64,000 bases of DNA from Heterohyrax brucei (GCA_028571685.1 CM053140.1:61758201-61822200); one strand, 5' to 3'. Counted from the stretch's first letter, positions 45,471 through 57,012 are shown. Numbers and translations: made by a program. Notes: generated by a model from the letters alone, not told the origin.

Positions 45471-46343
45471 TTTTTGATAGTTCCTCTGTATCCCTGAGAC
45501 GGGATCTAAAACAAACTCAGACAAACAGTTCAATAGAACATAGTATCTGCAAAGGGCCCTTGATAGCACAGTAGGTTTAGAAGAGTGAGAGGTCGTCTTA
45601 ATTTCACCTCATGTCTACCAGGTGTTAGTTGAGGCAGAAGAGAATAATTAGAAATGGAATTTAGCCAAGTCACCAAAGGTAATAAATACCAAAGGTGGTT
45701 GATTTGGTTGCAGCAGAAAAGAGCACCAGGCCAGGGAGCATGGCGCCTAGGGAAAGCTTTAGTTCTGCTGCTCTTGTGTGTGACCTAGAGCTCCTTCTCT
45801 ACTCTGGGCCTTCATAATGCTCTGCACTAGAGAGTGTTGGGTGTGATGTTCTCTAAGGCCCTTGAACAGGCGTGACAATCTGTGAATATTCAGTGCCCTT
45901 AGGTGCCTCTGCGTGTGTTGGCTTGGATATGAATGCCTCCATCCCGTCACCTTCCTGAGAGCTAGCTTTCTTTAGAGCCTGGCCTACCACTCAGCTCCCT
46001 CGGCTAAACATTCTGCTCTCTGAAACAGCCTATTATTGTCAGGAATAAGTTCCAAAAAAAAAGCTTTAAGAATTAATAAGCATTGTTGCTAATCGAGGGC
46101 AGCACAAGCCTGCATCTTCATATCCTGAGAAGTACCATTGTACCCACAGCTCTAGGACTGGCTGCTAGTCTGGCTGTGGTTGAGTGAGCAATGCCATCTT
46201 GAAGTGACAGGAAATCTGCTCTAAGTGACTTTGGCAGTACCTCCATAACCAACTAGCCACTTTCAGCAGCCTCTGGGGAAGGTCCGCTGGCCAAGAAGAG
46301 AGACTACTTTGTCCTGTCCTATCTTTCCTACTTCTCTTCACAG
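45471..46343. other. Intron end, no clear repeat
   Basis: No repeat recognised. Ends in the pyrimidine-rich acceptor of the exon at 46344. Confidence 0.5.
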
Positions 46344-46486
46344 GCCACTTTGCAAAGGATTGTTTCATGCAGCCAGGTGGGACCAAATACTCTCTGATAC
46401 CTGATGAGGAAGAGGAGAAGGAAGAGGCAAAGTCAGTAGAGTTTGAGAAGCCTGACTCTATGAAGAATTCTAGAAAAAGAAAGAAG
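46344..46486 (+). CDS. ZCCHC17: ZCCHC17 coding exon (zinc knuckle second half, acidic stretch)
   Basis: 143 bp exon: two bases finish Gly140, then 47 residues beginning HFAKDCFMQPGGTKYSLIPD, an acidic run (EEEEKEE), and a basic end (SRKRKK). With the previous exon it completes C-X2-C-X4-H-X4-C, a retroviral-type CCHC zinc knuckle. Compared with the human sequence in my memory, the tail 'VEFEKPDSMKNSRKRKK' is one residue shorter and has a few substitutions, so this part evolves faster than the S1 exons. Acceptor 'ctacttctcttcacag'; donor aag|gtgaat; leaving phase 0. The next exon (Lys/Ser-rich C-terminus, about 50 residues) is not in the window. Confidence 0.97.
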
Positions 46487-46789
46487 GTGAATACTATCTT
46501 GCTTTTACTTCATGTATCATATTTTTCTAAGTTTTAAAATGAAAATATGCTATTTGCAGAAATTTTGGAAATACTGAAAAACATGAAGAAGAAAACTTCG
46601 ATTCCCTGTAGTATATCCACCACTAGAAAGTGTAGTCCAACCTTTTTTCTGTGTAATAAATATAGACATAGAGGTAGCCAAACATACATATGAACACAAA
46701 ATTATGGTCATACTAGGTATAGTTCACTTTCTACTCTTTACATGTTACTTTCAAAAGCATTTTCTAGTATCCTGAAGTGTTGTTCAAAA

Positions 46790-47214
46790 ACTGTATTTAA
46801 GACCAGACTTAATGATCTGGCAGAAGCTGAAGGATCTCCAGAAACTGTGACCCCTGGATGCTTTGTTAATCTAGAACTAAAACCATTCCCAAGGCCCATT
46901 CTGCAGACAAAGATTATATAGACCTGTGAAACAAAAAATAACACATATGAGGAATGTGCTTCTTAGTTCAATCAAATATGTAAGATCAAATGGGCATCTT
47001 ATAGATGCATAAGACCATAAAGTACACACACCAGAATGAGAAGGCAGGAAGGGACAGGAACTAGACAAATGGACACAAGGAATCTGGGATGGAAAAGGGG
47101 GCAGTGATGACACATTGTGGAAATTGCAACAGTGTCAGAACAGTGTGTGTATAAATTTTTGAAAGAGGAATTAATGAGCTGTAAACTTTCACCTAAAGTA
47201 CAATTAAAAAAAAA
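46790..47214 (+). mobile_element. L1 3' UTR, sense
   Basis: 'accagacttaatgatctggc', 'aactaaaaccattcccaagg', 'aatgagaaggcaggaaggga' and 'gtaaactttcacctaaagta' followed by an A-run: terminal part of a sense elephant L1. A 40 bp foreign patch sits at 46994-47033. Confidence 0.8.
46994..47033. repeat. 40 bp patch identical to 47777-47816
   Basis: Forty bases ('gcatcttatagatgcataag' and the next 20) are identical, same orientation, to 47777-47816, where they are a normal part of an antisense L1 3' UTR. Here they replace about 20 bp of a sense L1 3' UTR (compare the intact region at 31355-31390). Confidence 0.8.
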
Positions 47215-47569
47215 AATTAAGACCTATGTGATATTCTACCCTATGTATATGTGATTTATTTAATCATTTCCCTATTGGTAGATATCTGGGTTACGTCCAG
47301 TCACTGGTGATACATTTTATCAGATTGCCCTCTAGCAAGTACTTTCTGACCCCTGGCAGAATGTAAAAGTGCCTGTCTCTCTGAGTTCTGTCTCTTGTTT
47401 GCTATAGGGCAATTCATAAAACAGACATTGTGGTCCAGAAAGTGCTACACAGACAGGAAATAAAACAACAGTGTCATAGTTTGGACAGGAAGTAGCTTTT
47501 CTTGTGTTGTGTAGTATTTTTCTAACTGTGACCAGTTATTTGTTTTTTCAGGCTTTGGAAAATTTTGTT

Positions 47570-47943
47570 GAGTAGTCTTTATTTTTTAAATTGTGATTAA
47601 GTGAAAGTATACAATCCAAATTAAATTTGCATGCCCACCTATTTGCAGCTCCTTCTGCTCTCCTTGCACGGTGATAGCACACTCCTCCTTTTCGTTCTAT
47701 GTGTGTTGTATCCTCTTAACAATCTCCTGCCTTCTCCTTTTTCTCCTCTCCCTTCTAGTAAGAGACCAGTAGGACAGCATCTTATAGATGCATAAGACCA
47801 TAAAGTACACACACCATATGGTCACATGATGTTCCCAAGTCTAGTCCATTTCTGTCCAAAGATTTGACCTCAGTAATTTTTTCTTGTCAGGGGCAACAGC
47901 AGGTATGGGGACCATGCTGTCAGGGGGACCCCTAGGCTGCTGG
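47570..47943 (-). mobile_element. L1 3' UTR, antisense
   Basis: Tail side 'attttttaaattgtgattaa', then 'gaaagtatacaatccaaatt', 'gcagctccttctgctctcct' and 'gggggacccctaggctgctg'. Same subtype as 18505-19424. Truncated at both known ends; no ORF2. Confidence 0.85.
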
Positions 47944-49197
47944 AAGAATGATCATTTTTTGCCAGGAGTTGTGCAAACCTAATGAGTGCAGATCCTTGTC
48001 CTTAGTAGGTGCTACCTGTGAATTAAGTATTATCTTCCTTTATAGGTGAGAAAAAGGCTCAGTGTACCATTTTAAGAATTAACCAAGTATATGAGTAATG
48101 ATTTATTGGTCTTTTATTGATATGCTTACTGACTGGTGTTCCTCCCTGGGTGATCACATCTCTCGTAAGAGTTTACCTGCCTGATGCCTTTCACATCCCT
48201 ATGTAGTGTCCCGCAGGTATGTCAGACTTCGGCTCAGAGTTTGACAAACCTAGTTTGAAGCCCTTCTATGCTACTTACTAGCAGTGTGAATTTAGGCTAA
48301 GTTCAGTTTCTTAGTTTTCAAATTGAGATTCCTGTGCTGTTTGATAACTGTTTTTTGAGATGCCCAGCTCTCAAAAACAGATGTAGAATACTGACAGGTA
48401 CTTAAGGGCAATCAGTTTTGACTGTCAAGACAGTTACCTCTTCTTCAGCACTTCCACTGCAGCGCACCCTGTTTCTGTCCTCATTTCTATTACTTGTTTT
48501 AATGGCAACGACACACTCTCAGTCTCCCATTAAGGAAAACAGTGTGCCATTTTTTTCTCTCTGCTGTCTATTTCATATCTAGTCACTTACAAAATCCTGC
48601 CAGTAACTTTTTAAGTATCTCAAAATTCTAGTCCTTTCTCACATTCCTACTGTTATTGTGTACTGTATCTCCTTGCACCTCTCACTCACATTCAGAATAT
48701 TGAACTAGCCTAGAAAGTTTTCTTAAAACAGTATTTACCCCCTCTTTAGGTACCAAACCCACAGGGCCTAGATCTACGCATCTCATTTTTTTCGCAGTAC
48801 CCTCTTTATCTTGTTGCTTGTTTCTGTCCATTGTTGGTTTCCTACCCTGCTTTAACTCAATGTTGGAGTGTTCCAGGGCTTTCTTAAGACTCCTGTCTTC
48901 TATGTCTCCATTCTTCCCAGGTAATCTCATTCTGTCCAATGGTTTGAAATACAATCCACATGATAACTATAAGTATTTATATTCTTACTTTTGTCCATAT
49001 CTGTATTTCTGTCTGACTTTGTCTGGAACTCCAGATTTAGATGTTAAACTAATAAGCTTTGCTCAAAGAGCTGTTTCTCAGAGAAGACTTTCCTAATTTC
49101 CGTGTTTAGTATATTGGGCTGTCAGTCAAGACACTCTATTCCATCAGTGAATGTTAAGGAATTGTTCTTCTGGGGGTGGTAGAAGGTGGTACAAAAG
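47944..49197. other. Intron, no recognised features
   Basis: I see no exon with the expected Lys-rich ZCCHC17 terminus and no repeat I can name. Confidence 0.45.
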
Positions 49198-49400
49198 AAG
49201 CTGGGTTGTGGAGTCAGACAGCCTAGGTTCTTATCTCTGCCACCTCGTGACGACAAGAACCTAGGCCAATTATTAAACTTCTCTGAGTCTCTGTTTCCGT
49301 ATTTGTAAAATAAAAATAATAAGCATCTACCTAATAGTGTTATTATACCTAGGTCATGCATGTAATGCAGAGAACAGGGCCTGGTGTGCAGTAAAGGTCC
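49198..49400 (+). repeat. MIR remnant
   Basis: 'gtggagtcagacagcctagg', 'aacttctctgagtctctgtt' and 'tccgtatttgtaaaataaaa' are the MIR blocks in order, one of the best preserved here. Confidence 0.85.
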
Positions 49401-49531
49401 AGAGAATGTCAGCTACTGTTAATTGCTGGTTGAGAGCAGATACTTTGTGGTCAGAGAGACTGGGTTCAAGTACAGAATTTGCTACACAGTAAATACTCAT
49501 CCTCATCAAACAAAGGAAAAAATAACTCACC

Positions 49532-49718
49532 CAGGAGTCCCTAGGTAGTACAAACAGTTAAGTGCTCGATTTCTAGCCAAAAGGTTGATGGGTCACACCC
49601 AGCAAGATGTGCCTTCTGCAAGGCGACAGGTTTAAAAACCCTGTAAAATGGTTCTACCTTGCACACATGGAGTCCCGATGATTGGAATTGACTTGGTGGT
49701 GGCCAACCACAACAAGTA
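49532..49718 (+). mobile_element. AfroSINE variant, sense
   Basis: 'ccaggagtccctaggtagta' and 'tagccaaaaggttgatgggt' with tail 'gattggaattgacttggtgg' and an 'aaccacaacaa' end. Longer subtype with a central block. Confidence 0.8.
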
Positions 49719-49747
49719 TTCAGTAAGTGGTAGCTGTTACTATTATA

Positions 49748-49935
49748 GGAGCATTGATGGCGCAGTGGTTGACTACTCAACTGCTAACTAAAAGGTCAGC
49801 GGTTTGAACCCACAAGCCACTCCACAGGAGAAAAATGTAGCAGTCACCTTCTGTGTAGATTACAGCCTTGAAAACTGTCAGGAAGTTCTTCTGTGTCCTA
49901 TAGGGTGGAATTCAGCTGAGTGGCAGTGAGTTTGT
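49748..49935 (+). mobile_element. AfroSINE long variant, sense
   Basis: 'ggagcattgatggcgcagtg', 'aaaaggtcagcggtttgaac', then the extra block 'gtagattacagccttgaaaa', and tail 'gtgtcctatagggtggaatt'. About 190 bp. Two like-oriented copies lie within 400 bp. Confidence 0.85.
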
Positions 49936-50105
49936 TTTTTATTACTAGGGAAATGACCACCTAGCCATTTAGTTATGTTAAACATTTGAGTTTGTTTCTT
50001 TTAAAAAAAATCCTATAGATGATAATTCTGTGATTATCTCTATAGATTTTTTTCCATATTTGAAAATACTACTGAAATTATTACTTTAGGGTAGTTTTCT
50101 ACCTG

Positions 50106-50245
50106 CTGTTGTTGTTAGGTGCCATTGTGTCACTTCTAACTCACAGTGACCCTGTACAACAGGGTAAAACTACTCCATGGGTTTCCAAGGCTGGAATCTT
50201 TAGAAGAAGACTGCTACATCTTTCTTTCTTGGAGTGGTGGGTGGG
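50106..50245 (-). mobile_element. AfroSINE long variant, left half (split by ERVL)
   Basis: 'gttgttgttaggtgccattg' tail, 'tccaaggctggaatctttag', 'aagactgctacatctttctt' and 'ggagtggtgggtggg'. Continues at 53417 with 'gtgggtttgaactatc'. Confidence 0.85.
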
Positions 50246-50759
50246 TGTCTTAGGCTGGGTTTTCCAGGGAAGTAAAACCAGTAACACGTGTATGTACAAG
50301 GAAAGATTTATATACAAAGTACAAGGAAAGATTTACACATAAAGGAAACTGCCAGCGCAATTGCAGAAGCTGAACATCTCAAGTCCTGGCACAAGCCTCA
50401 CAAGGTCAGCAGGTCAGAGACCAGAGTTCTAGATCACTGGTTGTGTAGATAGGTGGATTCCAAGCTGGCAGTGAAATGGAACTGCAGAGGCTGGTGAACC
50501 CAGGATCAGCAGGTCAGGGAACAGGACTCTCAAGCACCAGCTGTAAGGGTTGATGAATCCAACAGCTGCTAGTTCAGGTCCAGGAACCAGATGCCAAAAA
50601 AGAGAGCAGGAGCTGCTGGCTACATAAACAGACCAGCAGTAGATGGTGGAAGGTGGAGAGATGACAGCTAAGGGATGGAAAGTCACCACAGGTGGACCTG
50701 CCACTTGATACAACAGCCAAACATGAAGTAGCCAAGTTGACGTAGTCCTCACCACAACA
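50246..50759 (-). repeat. ERVL 3' LTR
   Basis: 514 bp; sense start 'tgttgtggtgaggactacgt' (at 50759) and sense end 'cctaagaca' (at 50246). In the sense direction it is preceded by a purine-rich tract ('acaaggggtggac'). Confidence 0.75.
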
Positions 50760-53416
50760 GTCCACCCCTTGTCAGCTTGGCGTCTGCACACATCTCAAGT
50801 TACCATCCAGTCTCTGAAGGAATACAATTACAACATCATACTTATGTCTAACATGACATAACTTAACACATGTACAACTGAAAATGCATAAGTCCATTTA
50901 CATCTTATGTTTCATAAGTAAACAAAAATATCTGATACACACATACAAAGCAGAAATACTCATAACAATTACAGTCCTCATTTCTGCAACTGGTCACATG
51001 GCTGTAGCTGATATTTAGAACTACCTTCTTCTACAGCCCATTCTGTATTCCCTTTGCCCTCAGCAAGTACCTCAGCTGGTTGTGGTTCCTTGCCTGGTGA
51101 GGTGACCCAAACCTTCATTCCTGAAGGGTCTGTCTGGGCTATTAGCAGTCATTTTGGAATTGGGTTGCTGTAGTTTTCCATTGACCTCAATCACAGGACA
51201 TGGTAGTACTAGGAGGCATCCTAAGGAATCGCCTGCATTCCAAACATACTCTTCTTTACCTCCGTTATGTAATGTCAATCCAATTTTATCTTCATAGTCA
51301 GGATCAATCACATCGGCCAGTATTGTAACTCCCCTCTTTGTCTGTTGATCTAGAAGCACAAGGAGCCCAAAATGGCCTGGTGGCAATTTTAGCTTCCAGT
51401 TCAGTGGAATTGTTGATATGTCTCCAGGTGACAGCATTCCTCCCTTTGGAACTAAGACATTTAGACCTGCAGAGCATAAGGACATAGAGACAGGAAGCAA
51501 AAATCTTGCAAGTGGTTCACTAGGGATAACAGAGTTGTGCCACTCCCGTTTCCACCCCTTGATTCCTGGACCATGAATCCTGGCTATGGGAGAAACAGCA
51601 CCATATCGGACACTGGTTTAGAGCATATACAGCCTCCTGGAGAACATTTCCTCAACCCTGCAAGATATTGTAGCTGGCAGTGTAACTGTGTCTTCAGGAG
51701 GCCTTTCCGTCGTTCTGTCAAGCCAGCTGCTTCAGGATGATGGGGAACATGGTAAGACCAGTGAATTCCATCAGCATGGGCCCACTGCCACACTTTGTTT
51801 CCTGTGAAGTGAGTTCCTTGATTAGAGGCAATGCTGTGTGGGATACCATGATGGTGGATAAGGCATTTTGTGAATCCACAGATGGTAGTTTTTGCAGAAG
51901 CATGATGTGCTAGGAAGACAAATCCATATCCAGAGTAAGTATCTATTCCAGTAAGGACAAAACGCTTCCCTTTCCATGATGGAAGCAGTCCAGTGTAGTC
52001 AACTTGCCACCAGGTTCCCGGCTGATCACCTCAAGGAACAGTGCCATATCGAGAACTCAGTGTTGGTCTCTGCTGCTGGCAGATTGGGCACTCAGCAGTA
52101 GCTGTAGCCAAGTCACCCTTGGTGAGTGTGAGTCCATGTTGCTGGACCCATGCATAACTGCTATCCCTGCCACCATGGCTACTTTGTTCCTGAACCCATT
52201 GAGCAGTGACAGGGGTAGCCAGGGAAAGAGGATGATTGGTTCCCACATAACATGTCATCTTATCCACTTGACTGTTAAACTCATCCTCTGCTGAGGTCAC
52301 TCTCTGATGAGCATTTACATGAGACACAAATATCTTTCCTTCTTTGGCCCATTCAGAGAAGTCTGTCCACATACCTCTTCCACATAAACCCTTGTCTCCA
52401 GTTTTCCAGTCGTGTTCCTTCGAAGTCCCTGACCAGCCAGTCAAGCCATAGGCCACAGCCCATGAATCAGTATACAGCCTCACATCTGGCCATTTCTCCT
52501 TCCAAGCAAAGCGAACAACCAGATGCACTGCTTGAAGTTCTGCCCATTGGGAGGATTTGCTTTCACCTCTGTCCTTCAGGGAGGTCCCAGAAAGGGGCTG
52601 TAGTGCTGCTGCTGTCCACTTCTGAGTGCTCCCAGCATATTGCGCAGAACCATCTGTAAACCAGGCAAGAGTTGTCTCTTCCTCAGTCAGCTAGTCATAA
52701 GGAACTCCCCATGAGGCCATAGGTGCAAACTGGGAGGTGGAAGGTAGTGTTACAGGAGTAGAGACCATGGGCGTTTGGGCTACTTCCTCATGCAACTTAC
52801 TTGTACCTTCAGGTCCTGCATGGGCCCAATCTCATATATACCACTTCCATTTAATGATGGAGTGCTGCTGTGCTCATTCGATTTTATGACCCTGTGGGTA
52901 GGATAACACCCAGTTCATGATAGGCAGCTTAGGACACATGATAACTTGGTGTCCCATAAGCGTTCAGTCTCTACTAAGGCCCAGTAACAAGCCAAAAGCT
53001 GTTTTTCCAAAGGAGAGTAGTTATTTGCAGAGGATGGCAGAGCTTTGCTCCAAAATCCTAAAGGTCTGCACTGTGATTCAGCAATAGGGGCCTGTCAAAG
53101 ACTGAACAGCATCTGTATCTGCTACTGCCACTTCAAGCACCATTGGATCAGCTGGGTTAGATGGCCCAAGTGGCAGAGCAGCCTGCACAGTGGCCTGAAC
53201 TTGTTGCAGAGCCTTCTCTTGTTCTGGGCCACACTCAAAAGTAGCAGCCTTTTGAGTCACATGATAAATAGGCCAAAGTAGCATACCCAAATGAGGACTG
53301 TGTTGCCGCCAAAATCCAAAGAGACCCACTAGGCGCTGTGCCTCTTTTTAAGTTGTCAGAGCAGCCAGGTGCAGTAACTTACTCACTTCAGAAGGAATAT
53401 CATGATATGCCCCACA
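50246..53416 (-). mobile_element. ERVL provirus fossil, 3' LTR plus pol and dUTPase part
   Basis: Minus-strand fossil of the ERVL family (class III). One LTR (50246-50759, TG...CA ends) is followed, in complement, by a polypurine tract and noncoding part, then a dUTPase-like domain (about 51080-51500), integrase (about 51540-52270), RNase H (about 52280-52900) and the end of reverse transcriptase (to 53416). A dUTPase downstream of integrase is characteristic of ERVL. There is no env, and gag and the 5' LTR are absent. It is broken, with several breaks. It lies within an AfroSINE, with GTGGG on both sides, so it is younger than that SINE and dates from within afrotherian history. Confidence 0.92.
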
Positions 53417-53486
53417 GTGGGTTTGAACTATCAGTCTTTCAGTCAACAGCTGAGCATTTAACCACTGTGCCACCAAGGCACTTTTT
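53417..53486 (-). mobile_element. AfroSINE long variant, right half (split by ERVL)
   Basis: 'gtgggtttgaactatcagtc' and 'catttaaccactgtgccacc' are the tRNA-like head in complement. Together with 50106-50245 it makes a single SINE with GTGGG shared at the split. Confidence 0.85.
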
Positions 53487-53492
53487 ATCTTA

Positions 53493-56400
53493 CAGTTGTT
53501 GTTAGGTGCCATTCAATGTGTTCCAACTTACATTGACCTGTGTACAACAGAACGAAGCACTGTCCAGTCCTGTGTTATCTTCACTGTTGTTATGCCTGAG
53601 GCCATTGTTGAAGCCACTGTGTCAGTCTGTCTAGCTGAGAGCCTTCCCCTTTTTTTGCTGTCCTATTTTACCAGGCATTTTGTCCTACAGGGAATGGTCC
53701 CTTCTAATAACATGTCCAAAGTATTCGAGATGAATTCTTACCATTCTTGCCTCCAGGGAGCATTCTGGCTGCACTTCTTTCAAGACATCTCTTCATTCTC
53801 CTGTTAGTCCATAGTATAATCCATGTTCTTCACCAGCACCACAGTTCAAAGGCATCAGTTCTTTGGTCTGCCTTATTCATTGTTCAGCTTCCACATATAT
53901 ATGAGGTGACTGAAAACACCATTGCTTGGGCTAGACACACCGTAGTCCTTAAAGGGGCATCTATGCTTTTTAACACTTGGAAGAGATCTTTTACACCAGA
54001 TTTGCGGAATACAGCATGTCCTTTGATTTCTTGTCTGCTGCGTCCATGGACAGTGATTGTGGATCCGAGTAAAGTGAAATCCTTGACAACTTCAGTGTTT
54101 TCTCTGTTTGTCATGATATTGTTTATTGGTCTAGTGAGGATTTTTGTTTTCTTTATGTTCAAGTGTAATCCATACTGAAGGCTGTAGTCCTTCAGTAAGT
54201 GCTTCAGTTCTCCACTTTTAGTAAAAAAGGTTGTGTCATCCACATGTCTCAGTTTATTAATGAGTCTTCCACCAATCTTAGTGCCGTATTATTCTCATAT
54301 AGTCTAGCTTCTCTGAATATTCTCTGAATATTTACAAATTGATTAAGTATGATGAAAGGATACAACCCTGAGGTACTTAACCTTTCCTGTCATTAAACCG
54401 TGCAGTATCCCCTTTGTTTTTTTCTAATGACTACCTCTTTATCTATGTATAGGTACCTCATGAGCACAACTGATTGTTCTATAATTCTCATTCTTTACAG
54501 TGTTGTCTATAATTTGTTATATGATCTACGTATTTAAATGCTTTTGCATAGACAATTAAACAAACCCCTTTCTGCTATTCTCTGCTTTAGCCAAGATCCA
54601 TCTGACATCAGCAGTGATATCCCTTGTTCCATAGCCTCTTCTGAATCCAGCATGACTTTCTGGCAGTTATCTGTCCATGTATTGGTGCAACACCTTTTGA
54701 GTGATTTTCAGCAGAATTTTATTTTTGTGTAATATTAATGGTATCGTTCAATAGTTTTCACAGTTAGTTGGATCATCTTTCTTTGGAATAAGTCAAAATA
54801 CGGATTTTTTTTTTCCAGTAGACTGGTGAGAAGGCTCTCTTCCAAATTTCTTGGCATATATGAGTGAGCACTTTCAGTGCTGCATCCATTTGTTGAAACA
54901 TCTGATTTGATGTTATGTCAATTCCTAGAGCCCTGTTTTTCTCTAACACTTACCATGTAGCTTAAACTTATTCTTTCATTATTATTGGTTCTTGATCATG
55001 TACTACCTAATGATCATGTGCCACCTCCTGAACTTAGACCAATTCTTTTTGGCACAGTGGCTCTTGATATTCTTTCCTTCTTCTTTTGCTGGTTCCTATG
55101 TTGTTTAATATTTTCCTCATAGAATTCTTGAGTATTGTAACTTGACACTTGAATTTTTTCTTCAGTTCAGTTTGAGAAATGCGAAGTATTTTCTTCCCTT
55201 TTGGCTTTCTCACTCCAGGTGTTTGCACATGTCATTATAACACTTTGTTTTCTCAAGCCACCCTTTGAAATCTTCTGTTCAGCTCTTTTACTTCATCATT
55301 TCTGCCTTTCACTTTAAGCTACTGTAAGTTCAGGCACAACTTTCAGAGTCTCTTCTGACATTGTTTTGGTCTCTTCTTTCTTTCCTGTCTTTTTAATGAT
55401 CTCTTGCTTTCTTCATGTATGATGCCCTTGATGTCTTCCCACTGTTCCTCTCGTCTTCAGTCATTAGTGGTCAGTGCTTCAGATTCTATTCTTGAGATAG
55501 TCTCTAAATTCAGATAGGATGTACTCAAGGTTGTATTTTTGGTTCTAATTTTTCTTTAATTTCAGCTGGAACTTGCATGTGAGCAGTTCATGATGTCTTC
55601 CACATTCAACTCTGGACTTGTTTTGGCTGAGGATATTGAACATTTCCATCATCTGTTTCTATAGATGTAGTTGATTTGATTCTTATGTATTTCATCCAGA
55701 GCTGTCTCCTCATTTAACTTGCAAAGTATATAGGCCAATGATTCCACCAGACCAAAATTCATGCCAAATGGTAACTTTCTGGGGATGAAACAGACGTTCT
55801 TGAATCTCCACTGGATTCTGATGACTCCAAATGCACCAGTTTTGTTTGTTAACAAAACCATTCATCCAAAAACAGGTCTCATCACTGAAGATTATTTTTC
55901 AGCCAAAAGCAGGGCCAACTTCTAGTTACTCCCCAGCCCAGTCAGCAAATGTATGGTGCAGTCTGTGGTCATTGGACTTCAGTTCTTGAATTAAAACAAT
56001 TTTGTAAGGGTAAATCTTCTAGTCCAGATGCAGAACCCACCAAACAGTGGTCAACTAAAGACCAAGTTGTTGTGCTCAGTGAGAAATTGGGTTAGATGGA
56101 TTCTTGGTTACACTTTGACGAATGGTGGTGATGTTTTCATTGGAACATGCAGCTCACTGATGTACAGGCGTTGTCTGATTGGCAGCAGACTCAGTTGTCT
56201 CAAATTTTTTAATTTAAACTTCAAGTTGTTCTCTGGATGAGATGATTGTGTGCATCATAAACGTCATGTAATTCATTGAATGTGTGGCGAACATAACATC
56301 CATTTTGATAGTAAACTTATATTCTATGTGTTGTGGAATCATGTAACTTTTCATGGCTATTTGTCAAAATTAAAAAATGTGATAAATGTGGCTGCTATAA

Positions 56401-57012
56401 CTTCACAAATATCGTTGCTGTGAGCTGTCAAAGTAAGATACCTTATTGGAAGATGTGTTATATAGTCACCATTTATGTTGTTGGAAGTGAAGAAGTTGTT
56501 GGTCTTACAAAATTGTATCATGTGAGTTCTGGAATCATTTTTATTACTAAGGCTGTATTTTCCAACTGCCAATCCTTTGTTTACAATTTTTAGATTCCAG
56601 ACACCATCAGTTGTCAATGTGTCTTGATTGTATGTTTGATCAATTTCAGACTGGAGAAGTTGGTAAAAATCTTCAATTTCTTCATATTTGGCTTAGTTGC
56701 TAGTGGATAAATTTAAATAATAGTCATATTAACTGATCTGCCCTGTAGGCATTTGGATGTTATCCTATCACTGACAGTGTTCATGATCTGTCCTTCAGTA
56801 TAGATCTTAAAAATGTTCATTTTCATGATAACTGGGATGCCATTCCATTTCAGTTTGTCACTTCTGGCATAGAAGACCATATGATTGTCTGATTCAGAAC
56901 AGCTAATACTAGTCCATTTCAGCTCACTAATGCCTAGGATATCGATGTTTATGTGTTCTATTGCATTTTTCACTGTTTCCAGTTTTCCTAGATTTATACT
57001 TGTTACATTCCA
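53493..57012 (-). mobile_element. RTE LINE, long antisense copy
   Basis: From the 3' tail ('acagttgttgttaggtgcca') through the C-terminal region (54000), reverse transcriptase (54300-55100) and endonuclease region (56457-57012; sense 'LGISELKWTSI'). About 2.75 kb of RTE remain once the DNA-transposon piece at 55690-56456 is removed. Open pieces at 53884-54243 (minus) read 'LKDYSLQYGLHLNIKKTKIL', the RTE palm-to-thumb region. Broken in many places. Confidence 0.88.
55690..56456 (-). pseudogene. Tc1/mariner-like transposase fossil inside RTE
   Basis: Not RTE sequence. On the minus strand, one frame with a few stops reads in succession: 'TTIRQSVTKNPSN', 'LGLSLTTVWWVLH' allowing one stop, 'YKIVLIQELKSNDHRLHHTF', 'KIIFSDETCFWMNGFVNKQN', and 'HPQKVTIWHEFWSGGIIGLY'. 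This order (helix-turn-helix linker, 'iIFSDE' acid, 'NGyVNkQN', 'vTvW', 'GgiiGpyfF') is that of a Tc1/mariner-superfamily DDE transposase seen in many animals. The C-terminal catalytic part is missing. RTE words 'gatgtagttgatttgattct' and 'tatagtcaccatttatgttg' on the two sides are nearly consecutive in other RTE copies. Exact family is unknown to me. Confidence 0.75.

Noticed and set aside
51072-53329. Apparent host genes (dUTPase, integrase-like)
   Set aside because: The order RT, RNase H, integrase, dUTPase next to an LTR identifies an ERVL fossil, not host genes.
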